Source: Flavobacteriales bacterium (GTDB lineage: Bacteria; Bacteroidota; Bacteroidia; Flavobacteriales; Parvicellaceae). From it: a stretch of DNA of 5,345 nt. The position numbers were made by a program, and so were the translations under genes. Within the stretch, counting starts at the first letter, position 1. Every line of letters starts with the position of its first letter. The notes beneath the pieces are model-generated. The model was given only the letters and a program-made list of their open reading frames with translations, was not told the origin of the DNA and searched no databases. The DNA lies in NCBI GenBank assembly GCA_014239715.1, contig JAAZYJ010000141.1, positions 1 to 5,345 on the forward strand, given 5' to 3'. This document shows positions 1-5,345 of this stretch, in pieces.

Positions 1-1
1 G

Positions 2-1279
2 GCTATTTCAGATGGTTCTTTTTTCAATACCAAAGCACTGAACCGCGCATTTGAAAATGCAAGTTCATCCGGAAATGACGTGCATCTTATTGGGTTGGTC
101 TCTGATGGGGGTGTCCATAGCTCGATCGAACATTTATATGCTTTGTGCACCCTTGCGAAACAACGAAATGCGCAGAACGTGTTCATTCATGCCATCACTG
201 ACGGTCGCGATTGTGGTCCCAGAACAGGCAAGGGACATATCCAGAAATTACAGGAGCACCTAAAAGGTTCAGGCGGCAGGATCGCCTCTGTCATTGGCAG
301 ATACTACGCAATGGACCGTGACCATCGATGGGAACGGATTAAAAAAGCCTATGATCTTCTGGTTCACGGGAAAGGAAATGATTTCCACGATCCGGTCATC
401 GGCATTCAAACATCGTACGATGCCAAAGTTACTGATGAGTTCATTGAGCCCATCGTGATCACCGATGATACCAATAATACTCCAATTGCCACAATTAAAG
501 AAGGAGACACCGTTATCTGTTTCAATTTCAGGACCGACAGGTGTCGCGAGATCACCATAGCGCTTTCTCAACGGGAACTGCCTGAATTCGAAATGAAACC
601 CCTACATCTGAGCTATTACACGATGACGAATTACGATGATTCGTTTAAAAATGTAGAGGTTATTTACAAGAAAGATAATTTGATGAACACCCTTGGCGAG
701 ACAATTTCCAAATCAGGCAAAGAACAGCTTAGAATTGCTGAAACGGAAAAATACCCTCATGTAACTTTCTTCTTTTCAGGAGGTCGCGAAACTACTTTTG
801 ATGGTGAAAAACGCATCATTGTCAACTCACCAAAGGTTGCCACTTATGACCTACAACCTGAAATGAGTGCCCCGGAAGTTACCAGTCGTGTTTGTGATGT
901 GCTGAAAGATGGTCGTGTTGATTTTGTTTGTCTGAATTTCGCCAATCCTGATATGGTGGGCCATACAGGCGTTCAAAAAGCCATCGTAAAGGCCGTGGAG
1001 ACGATTGATGATTGCGCAAGAAGAGTGGTTGAATCGGGAGTGGAAAACGGTTATTCTTTCGTTATAATTGCTGATCATGGCAATGCCGATAAAATGTTCA
1101 ATGCGGATGGTTCACCCCACACAGCACATACAACCAACCTGGTACCGGTATTTGTCATTGATCAGGATACTAGTGAAATCAGAAACGGAATTCTCGCCGA
1201 TATCGCTCCTACAATATTAGAGTTAATGGATATTAGAAAGCCGGACGAAATGACCGGAACAAGTTTGTTGACCGGATAA
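2..1279 (+). CDS. gpmI: 2,3-bisphosphoglycerate-independent phosphoglycerate mutase, 5'-truncated by the window edge
   Basis: This cytoplasmic glycolytic enzyme interconverts 3-phosphoglycerate and 2-phosphoglycerate through a phosphoserine intermediate and needs two Mn2+ ions. The reading frame is open from base 2, so the GTG at base 80 is an internal Val. The 425 residues seen plus about 85 missing ones give the family's usual length of about 510. Numbering the visible fragment from base 2, the conserved active-site residues recalled from the Geobacillus stearothermophilus enzyme are all present: H39 (SDGGVHS, = H123), R69 and D70 (TDGRD), R100 and R106 (GRYYAMDRD), R177 and R180 (FNFRTDR), K250 (EKYPHVTFFF), the metal ligands D317 and H321 (NPDMVGHTG), D358 and H359 (ADHGNAD), and H376 (HTAHTTN). 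The catalytic Ser62 and metal ligand Asp12 fall in the missing N-terminus and cannot be checked. The gene ends at a TAA, 8 bases before the convergent neighbour's stop. Identification is secure. Confidence 0.97.
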   Translation, partial: AISDGSFFNTKALNRAFENASSSGNDVHLIGLVSDGGVHSSIEHLYALCTLAKQRNAQNVFIHAITDGRDCGPRTGKGHIQKLQEHLKGSGGRIASVIGRYYAMDRDHRWERIKKAYDLLVHGKGNDFHDPVIGIQTSYDAKVTDEFIEPIVITDDTNNTPIATIKEGDTVICFNFRTDRCREITIALSQRELPEFEMKPLHLSYYTMTNYDDSFKNVEVIYKKDNLMNTLGETISKSGKEQLRIAETEKYPHVTFFFSGGRETTFDGEKRIIVNSPKVATYDLQPEMSAPEVTSRVCDVLKDGRVDFVCLNFANPDMVGHTGVQKAIVKAVETIDDCARRVVESGVENGYSFVIIADHGNADKMFNADGSPHTAHTTNLVPVFVIDQDTSEIRNGILADIAPTILELMDIRKPDEMTGTSLLTG

Positions 1280-1287
1280 GGACCAAA

Positions 1288-3549
1288 TTATCTAAGCAAA
1301 TGGATAAAGCCTGTTTTAAGCTGCTCGGCCTGACCGGAACAACGATCTTTGTATATTAATTCGTAGTAGTACAGGCCTTCTTCCAGCTCCTTTCCATTCA
1401 CTTTTGTTCCTTTCCAGTTATCTGCTGAACTATTTGATTCATACACTTTTGTTCCCCATCGACTCCAGATGATCACATTGAACTCGCCTGTAGGATCAGC
1501 ATCTTCGAATTTAACCTCATCGTTGATCTGATCCCCATTTGGCGTGATCACATTCGGAACGATAACCTCAAAAAGCTGCGGCCCTAGAAATGACACATCC
1601 TGAGAGATCGTTTCAGTTTTGTCACACACCAGATCATACGCTTCCATAGATACGGTATATGTTCCCGGCACCGTGTAGAAGTGATTGACCGTAGTGGTAT
1701 TGAATACGTTTCCGTCTCCCATATCCCAAACTAAAGAATCAGCACCTGAACCGGTGAAAGCCAAGTCCACAAATAACGTATCCACACCACAAGGAGGAGG
1801 TGGTTCAAATGACATTTGAGCAGCAAACGTTTCTGCCTGATCAATGTTAACACTCAGAAACGCTGTATCAGCAATATTGCAGGTACTCGAATCAATTGCA
1901 ACATACATGACCGTATACGATCCTGTATCGGCATACGTATAGGTCGGATTGATCTGTGTTGAAGTACCGGAGCCATCACCGAAGTCCCAGAAAGCATCGG
2001 GCGGCGCCGGTGCGCCGGCGTCAAAGGTCACGTCAAATGGAGGATCACATAGCAACATATCAGGCGGCGGTATAGCATTGGACTGCGTATAATTCGCTAT
2101 ATATACCACTGTATCAACAATGGTTGCATTGTTTCCACATACATCCTCGGCATACATGGTAATGTAATATGTTCCTTGCGTAGTGTAATAGTAGTTGACG
2201 ATCGTATCATCAATGAACGTAACTCCATTGCCCATATCCCAATGGATCGAATCTGCACCCTGTCCAGTAAATTCCAGTTCAACCAGCAGGCTGTCCGGAG
2301 CAGAGCATGGGTCCACGGGCGGAATGTTCATGGTGGCTGTCAAGGGTATATAGTCATTGATGATCAGCGAAGCCGATATCGTATCAAAACCTCCAAGACA
2401 ATTCGGAAAATAGATCTCTATGGTTACCGTTTCTGACGGTTCAATAATGGTGTCTACAAGGGGATATAAAAAAATCGTGTCGAAATAAGTGCCTGCTGAC
2501 ATGACCAAACTGTCGGGTATTGCAGTATAATCGTCGCCCATTGTCGCCGTACCCGTCACGTTAAAATAAACGGTAAAATCAATTGTTGTATCCGGTCTGG
2601 AAAAAGCAAAATATGCTTCGTTGCAGCCTTCCCAAAGAATGGTATCACCATTAGCAATCTCTGCTGAAACGCTAATTGCATTGGATGAAAAAGAACCTTT
2701 TTCCAAAAAGACACCAGAATCCCAAGCTGAGTCTCCTCCGTCTCCGATTGCCAGCTTGATGTGATAGGTCTGTCCACAGATCACAGGAACCCTTACGGGT
2801 AGCACTATCGTTCGGCCGTCGTACTCGTAGTTCGTTCCTAAATTTTGCGTATAAAATATGTTGTATGTTGCCCAGGCAGGATCAATTGCCGTACAATTAG
2901 CTCCTGATCCGGCGGTGCTTCCGGGCACACCCAAGTTCACTGTATTGATCGAAACCGGAGTAGACGTATAGACCAATGTCGGCCAGGCCGAAGGATCTGG
3001 TATCAAAGCAATATTCTGAGCCGTATAGGTTCCGCCACTAGGATCGGGACCAGTCAGGAAAAATCCGAACGCATCATTGACCGATCCGCAAACATATTCG
3101 TCGTACTCTTCTGAAGCAAAAACATAATTGAAATTGATAGAGTCCCCATCCGGGATGAAATCAAACTCGACAATGCATTCATCAAAGATCGGATTGGGCG
3201 TAATGGCTGCGAGGTCCGCATCAACTCCGCTTGCCCCCGTACCACCAAGAGAAGATCCTCCACTAATATTATTCTGAGATGCCAAAGTGATGTCTCCTGA
3301 GCCCATTATCATTCCCTCCACAAGGCCGATATCAGCACCTGAAGGTAAATTATCAAATTGACCTACCTGAGGCATTGGAACAGCTGCAGACCCACCATTG
3401 TACTGGACGTTGGTAATAGAAACGCCTGCACCGACCAATACGTTTTGAACGTACCATTCCACAGTTTGTGTATTGTCGGTATTGACCTGAGAAAAAAGCA
3501 ACCACGGCAACATTACCGCCGCCAGGCAGATTGTAATTTTAGTTTTCAT
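1288..3549 (-). CDS. Secreted adhesin-like protein: choice-of-anchor L, Calx-beta-like, three PKD modules and T9SS type B sorting domain
   Basis: This is a large extracellular protein of 753 residues. Residues 1-20 form a signal peptide (KTK, then a hydrophobic run ending LLFS), with probable cleavage before Q21. Residues about 30-285 resemble the choice-of-anchor L domain, with hallmarks FASEEYDEYVC (144-154), NDAFGFFLTGP (158-168) and GDGGDSAWDSGVFLE (269-283). Residues about 290-400 look Calx-beta-like (GDDY at 338-341; EPSET at 370-374, possible Ca2+ ligands). Three PKD modules follow at about 405-655, with WDMGNG, WDFGDG and WDMGDG cores. Residues about 662-753 are a gliding-motility-associated (CHU_C, type B) C-terminal domain: PNVITPNGD at 665-673, SRWG at 696-699, GLYYYEL at 725-731, and a final HLLR. 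Such domains direct cargo through the T9SS to the cell surface. The mature chain has 13 Cys, twelve of which can be paired within domains, fitting an oxidising location. No catalytic domain is visible, so adhesion or a surface role is inferred only. The ATG at 3549 is the start that places the signal peptide at the N-terminus. Confidence 0.9.
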   Translation of the reverse strand: MKTKITICLAAVMLPWLLFSQVNTDNTQTVEWYVQNVLVGAGVSITNVQYNGGSAAVPMPQVGQFDNLPSGADIGLVEGMIMGSGDITLASQNNISGGSSLGGTGASGVDADLAAITPNPIFDECIVEFDFIPDGDSINFNYVFASEEYDEYVCGSVNDAFGFFLTGPDPSGGTYTAQNIALIPDPSAWPTLVYTSTPVSINTVNLGVPGSTAGSGANCTAIDPAWATYNIFYTQNLGTNYEYDGRTIVLPVRVPVICGQTYHIKLAIGDGGDSAWDSGVFLEKGSFSSNAISVSAEIANGDTILWEGCNEAYFAFSRPDTTIDFTVYFNVTGTATMGDDYTAIPDSLVMSAGTYFDTIFLYPLVDTIIEPSETVTIEIYFPNCLGGFDTISASLIINDYIPLTATMNIPPVDPCSAPDSLLVELEFTGQGADSIHWDMGNGVTFIDDTIVNYYYTTQGTYYITMYAEDVCGNNATIVDTVVYIANYTQSNAIPPPDMLLCDPPFDVTFDAGAPAPPDAFWDFGDGSGTSTQINPTYTYADTGSYTVMYVAIDSSTCNIADTAFLSVNIDQAETFAAQMSFEPPPPCGVDTLFVDLAFTGSGADSLVWDMGDGNVFNTTTVNHFYTVPGTYTVSMEAYDLVCDKTETISQDVSFLGPQLFEVIVPNVITPNGDQINDEVKFEDADPTGEFNVIIWSRWGTKVYESNSSADNWKGTKVNGKELEEGLYYYELIYKDRCSGQAEQLKTGFIHLLR
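1624..2307 (-). repeat. Three tandem PKD modules with an 86-residue period and one Cys pair each
   Basis: Within the 753-residue cargo, Cys pairs occur at residues 415/471, 501/557 and 587/642. The first Cys of each module is spaced exactly 86 residues from the next, and the second Cys 86 and 85 residues. Each pair brackets a PKD core with a WD[MF]G[ND]G motif and a Y-x-x-x-G-[TS]-Y strand. PKD domains are Ig-like beta sandwiches common in extracellular proteins. One disulfide per module is inferred from the spacing. Modules 1 and 3 are clearly closer to each other (FTGxGADS, then WDMGxG) than to module 2. Confidence 0.85.
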
Positions 3550-3742
3550 AGCGATCTAAAGTAACATTAATCCATGCGATGTATACTCCTTTCCGTGTTC
3601 GAACAGGTATCCACACATATAATAACGACTACAAGACAACTAAAATAGTTGCTTTAACTGACAAGAAAAAGAAAAGAATAAAGTATCTGTTGGATTGCCA
3701 AGGTCTTATACCCGACCATCGTTCTGGTGATGCAGGGTGCAA
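3550..3742. other. 193-base intergenic gap between the two minus-strand T9SS cargo genes
   Basis: I see no gene here. On the plus strand it holds a perfect 10-bp palindrome, TGTTCGAACA (3596-3605), a perfect 6-bp inverted repeat with a 3-base spacer (CAACTA-aaa-TAGTTG, 3637-3651), a purine run (3661-3682, T-rich when read on the minus strand) and a small 4-bp hairpin TTGG-ATTG-CCAA (3690-3701). Read on the minus strand, the small hairpin followed by the T-rich run could be a weak terminator of the upstream cargo gene. No good TAnnTTTG promoter was found for the downstream gene; the best candidates have one mismatch and no convincing -33 TTG at proper spacing. Read-through from the upstream gene is therefore possible. 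Confidence 0.5.
3637..3651. repeat. 15-base inverted repeat in the intergenic gap
   Basis: CAACTA (3637-3642) and TAGTTG (3646-3651) are perfect reverse complements around AAA. The repeat lies about 88 bases upstream of the 753-residue protein's start codon. It could be a short RNA hairpin or a protein-binding site. There is no U-tract directly after it on either strand, so it is not a standard intrinsic terminator. It is weak AT-rich structure and may be chance. Confidence 0.3.
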
Positions 3743-4879
3743 TTACTCCACCAATAACTTGTCAGTGGATACAACTACCCCCCTTTTATTTGAAACCCTG
3801 ACACAATAAGAGCCTCTTTTCAATCCTGAAATGTCAATGGTGCAATTTTGTGTAGCCAACATTAGACTGCCACCAGTAGTAAAGATCCCAACCACTTCGT
3901 TTGCTTTATGCGCAACGTAAACAGTTCTGCTGGCCGGGTTAGGGTAAATTCTGTTGCTGTTCATTTCAACGAGGCCTATACCGTTTGGTGCATTCGAATT
4001 CAACCTCAACAATGTCGAACTACCGGTTGGATTATCTTCAGATGTAAGGTAGTATTGGTCTAACCTGAATGCCGTAACGCTTTCCACCTGTATAGATCCG
4101 GTAGGGTCTAATGTATATCGCTCTACCAATCCATTGGAGAAAAGATTGCCGCTAAATTGACTCAGCTCTACAATAAAAGGATCTGTGAAAGTATATCCTG
4201 TAAGCACTATTTTATTTGAATCTGCATTGTATGTCCCTCCGGTGATCAGCCCCTGAGCGTCAAGACTGTCACTTCTAGAAATAGAATAGCTGCCCGGTTG
4301 TTTTGAAACTGCATAGACGTTGGTTCGGTAATCTCCCCAGTTTTTGGTGAAAACGTACAAGCTGTCCTGAACAGAGATCACCGCTTCAGCATCAAAATTG
4401 GTTGCAAAAGACGATGGTGTGAAGTCGATTTGATCTGCGTAACTGAATTGAATCGTATCCACATATACCGTATCGTTGGAAGAAGTTAAATAACTCGGAA
4501 TTGACAACCGATAGATCCTCAGGTTGGTTCGTGAGCCACTGTTATTTCCGAAATCCCCGATGTAAATGTAATTGCTGTCATGGCAGATGTCTTCCCAATC
4601 AATGTTATTCGCATTGGCAATGATCACCTTTCTTGCAATATTCCCCGTTAACGTATCAATTTCATATAAAGCCGCCTCACCGCCAGAATCATTGTGTGTA
4701 ATTAATTTCTGATCTAAAAAGATCAACCCTGACGACTCATTCAACGCACTGTTCAGTGCAACAACATCCGTAAGTTGTTGCCCCCGAACTTCGTTTGAAA
4801 GCAGTACCATGAAGATCAAAAACCAGAATTGATTTCTAATCAACGACTTGGCGCAACTTCTTTGAATGATCAAAACCAT
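3743..4879 (-). CDS. Secreted beta-propeller-like protein with T9SS type A sorting domain
   Basis: This 378-residue exported protein has no enzymatic function that I can assign. Residues 1-33 form a signal peptide with a basic n-region (R7, K11, R15) and a hydrophobic core at 18-28; cleavage is likely near G33/Q34. Residues about 36-305 are rich in short beta-strand repeats of the type expected of a beta-propeller. They include ESSGL (48-52), HNDSGG (62-67), DWEDI (94-98), YIGDFGNN (106-113), FDAEAV (162-167) and VESVTAF (265-271). Residues about 311-378 are a type A T9SS tail (Por_Secre_tail type), beginning IYPNPASRTVYV and including the typical IDISGLKRGSYCVRV strand pair. ATG 4879 follows a -7 box by 41 bases. 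A TTG at codon 13 would give a tidier signal peptide but is a rare start in this phylum. The gene lies upstream of the other T9SS cargo on the same strand. Export is well supported; function is unknown. Confidence 0.87.
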   Translation of the reverse strand: MVLIIQRSCAKSLIRNQFWFLIFMVLLSNEVRGQQLTDVVALNSALNESSGLIFLDQKLITHNDSGGEAALYEIDTLTGNIARKVIIANANNIDWEDICHDSNYIYIGDFGNNSGSRTNLRIYRLSIPSYLTSSNDTVYVDTIQFSYADQIDFTPSSFATNFDAEAVISVQDSLYVFTKNWGDYRTNVYAVSKQPGSYSISRSDSLDAQGLITGGTYNADSNKIVLTGYTFTDPFIVELSQFSGNLFSNGLVERYTLDPTGSIQVESVTAFRLDQYYLTSEDNPTGSSTLLRLNSNAPNGIGLVEMNSNRIYPNPASRTVYVAHKANEVVGIFTTGGSLMLATQNCTIDISGLKRGSYCVRVSNKRGVVVSTDKLLVE

Positions 4880-4920
4880 AGTATTCTTCCTTACTATAGC
4901 ACTGTAGATTGTGCTTTATA

Positions 4921-4928
4921 CAAAGCTA
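4921..4928 (-). promoter_or_regulatory. Candidate Bacteroidota -7 box (TAGCTTTG) for the propeller cargo gene
   Basis: Read on the minus strand the octamer is TAGCTTTG, a perfect match to the TAnnTTTG consensus of the Bacteroidota primary sigma factor. Transcription would start near 4914-4917 and give a leader of about 35 bases before the ATG at 4879. The -33 element is poor: about 18 bases upstream there is only TGG in place of TTG. An overlapping second candidate, TATCTTTA, lies at 4927-4934. Confidence 0.5.
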
Positions 4929-4933
4929 AAGAT

Positions 4934-4947
4934 AATGTTCAATGTTC
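4934..4947. repeat. Tandem 7-bp direct repeat (AATGTTC x2) beside the -7 box
   Basis: AATGTTC at 4934-4940 is repeated without a gap at 4941-4947. On the minus strand it reads GAACATT twice, and it lies between the -7 box and the expected -33 position of the propeller gene. A regulator bound here would cover the promoter spacer. It could equally be a small slippage duplication. Confidence 0.4.
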
Positions 4948-5043
4948 CATTAACAGCTGTATTTAACGCTGATAAACAATGACATTTTAACGGTTGTTAC
5001 AATTAGATTGCTAATAACAATAGGGCATAGAGAACAAAACTTT

Positions 5044-5051
5044 TATCTTTA
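5044..5051 (+). promoter_or_regulatory. Candidate -7 box (TATCTTTA) for the M20 peptidase gene
   Basis: TATCTTTA matches the TAnnTTTG consensus at all fixed positions except the last. Transcription would start near 5056-5058, giving a leader of only about 17 bases before the ATG at 5074. No TTG is found at the usual -33 distance; the nearest, at 5008-5010, is 33 bases away. The start-codon context is A-rich (GAACAAAAATACT) without a Shine-Dalgarno sequence, which is common in this phylum. Confidence 0.35.
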
Positions 5052-5073
5052 GCAGCTTCTGAACAAAAATACT

Positions 5074-5345
5074 ATGAGCAAGATCAAATCATACATTGAT
5101 GAAAACCGAGAGCGTTTCCTAACTGAACTTATTGAGCTTTTAAAGATCCCTTCGGTCAGTGCCGATCCCTCTTACGAATCAGACGTATATAAAACCGCTG
5201 AACTCGTGAAAATGAGATTAGTTGAAGCTGGTTTGGAAGACGTCAAATTGTGTGAGACAAAAGGATATCCGGTTGTTTTCGGCTCCAAAATAGTTGATCC
5301 GGAACTCCCTACAATCATGGTCTATGGCCACTACGACGTGCAGCC
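5074..5345 (+). CDS. M20-family metallopeptidase (probable dipeptidase), N-terminal part cut by the window edge
   Basis: Ninety complete codons are visible. M20 enzymes are zinc-dependent exopeptidases or deacylases, and this subgroup usually removes residues from di- or short peptides in the cytoplasm. The N-terminus has the typical layout: an amphipathic helix (residues 3-24), the IPSVSADP substrate-side motif (25-32), a second helix (38-52), then the beta-strand and motif YGHYDVQP (84-91). In the family, the His of that motif (H86) binds zinc and the Asp (D88) is the bridging catalytic residue. There is no signal peptide, so the protein is probably cytoplasmic. The ATG is well supported because an in-frame TAG lies 24 bases upstream (5050-5052). 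A full-length member would be about 450-460 residues. The dimerisation domain and remaining zinc ligands are outside the window, so substrate class (dipeptidase versus other M20 activity) is inferred from the HYDVQP form alone. Confidence 0.92.
   Translation, partial: MSKIKSYIDENRERFLTELIELLKIPSVSADPSYESDVYKTAELVKMRLVEAGLEDVKLCETKGYPVVFGSKIVDPELPTIMVYGHYDVQ

Larger units (their letters stand above)
4880..5073. promoter_or_regulatory. Divergent promoter region between the propeller cargo and the M20 peptidase
   Basis: This 194-base AT-rich spacer separates two divergent genes and must hold promoters for both. No small gene is visible. It contains -7 box candidates for each direction, an 11-bp inverted repeat covering both boxes, a tandem 7-bp direct repeat (4934-4947), the 8-bp palindrome ACAGCTGT (4953-4960), and a 6-bp inverted repeat TTGTTA/TAACAA (4994-4999 and 5015-5020). 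These could be regulator sites, but short repeats are expected by chance in AT-rich DNA. Confidence 0.6.

Noticed and set aside
51..263. Plus-strand 70-codon frame overlapping the start of gpmI
   Set aside because: It lies wholly inside the gpmI coding region in another frame, and gpmI's conserved motifs prove which frame is real.
1251..1342. The 12-mer TGACCGGAACAA occurs at 1251-1262 and again at 1331-1342, either side of the convergent gene ends
   Set aside because: About one 12-base repeat pair is expected by chance in a window of this size, and both copies are explained by coding sequence. It is not flanked by further similarity.
2176..2436. Plus-strand 86-codon frame antisense to the PKD region
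   Set aside because: It is a shadow of the 753-residue gene, with no recognisable protein and no start signals.
3556..3563. TACTTTAG on the minus strand as a -7 box for the 753-residue protein
   Set aside because: It has one consensus mismatch, leaves a leader of only a few bases and has no TTG at the proper -33 distance.
3591..3616. TGTTCGAACAGG resembles a tRNA T-arm (TTCGAAC loop)
   Set aside because: The flanking bases do not pair into a 5-bp T stem, and no acceptor, D or anticodon arm is present nearby. It is simply a 10-bp palindrome.
3660..3720. Intrinsic terminator for the propeller gene made of the TTGG/CCAA hairpin and the T-rich run
   Set aside because: The stem is only 4 bp, the T-rich run starts about 8 bases later and is broken by C and A. 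It is recorded only as weak structure in the gap entry.
3579..3809. A 76-codon plus-strand open frame in the gap between the two cargo genes
   Set aside because: It overlaps the 3' end of the propeller gene by 67 bases in antisense, has no promoter or recognisable domain, and its composition (Lys run from the purine tract, scattered Cys/Asn/Thr) looks like translated noncoding DNA.
1..5345. Search for CRISPR arrays, insertion-sequence ends, toxin-antitoxin pairs, defence genes or phage genes
   Set aside because: No spaced direct repeats, transposase motifs, terminal inverted repeats or small paired genes were seen. The window is nearly filled by four ordinary genes.

Overview
The window looks like an ordinary chromosomal stretch of a member of the Bacteroidota, probably marine or freshwater and perhaps Flavobacteriales-like, although the family is a guess. 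Three things point there. Two neighbouring secreted proteins end in the two C-terminal sorting signals of the type IX secretion system (T9SS). The divergent promoter region carries TAnnTTTG-type -7 boxes, and the starts lack Shine-Dalgarno sequences. By eye the base composition is moderate (about mid-40s % GC) and even, with no sign of a transferred island.

Layout. Bases 2-1279 (+) are the last 425 codons of gpmI, the cofactor-independent phosphoglycerate mutase of glycolysis; about 85 N-terminal residues lie upstream of the window. Only 8 bases later, convergently, ends a 753-residue secreted adhesin-like protein (1288-3549, -). Its order is signal peptide, choice-of-anchor L-like domain, Calx-beta-like domain, three Cys-paired PKD modules with an 86-residue period, and a type B (CHU_C, gliding-motility-associated) sorting domain. 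A 193-base gap with weak inverted repeats separates it from a second T9SS cargo on the same strand (3743-4879, 378 residues), a probable beta-propeller with a type A sorting tail. A 194-base divergent promoter region (4880-5073) follows, then the first 90 codons of an M20-family metallopeptidase (5074 to the window end, +).

How the genes relate. gpmI and the peptidase are housekeeping or catabolic enzymes with no evident link to the secreted proteins. The two minus-strand genes may be co-transcribed from the promoter near 4921-4928 and share an export route across the outer membrane, but nothing shows that they act together. I found no CRISPR array, tRNA or rRNA, insertion sequence, toxin-antitoxin pair or defence system, and I do not claim a new system. 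The most useful leads are the Cys-paired PKD array, the type B cargo without a visible PorP/SprF partner, the repeated acidic motifs of the propeller, and an 11-bp inverted repeat covering both -7 boxes of the divergent promoter region.
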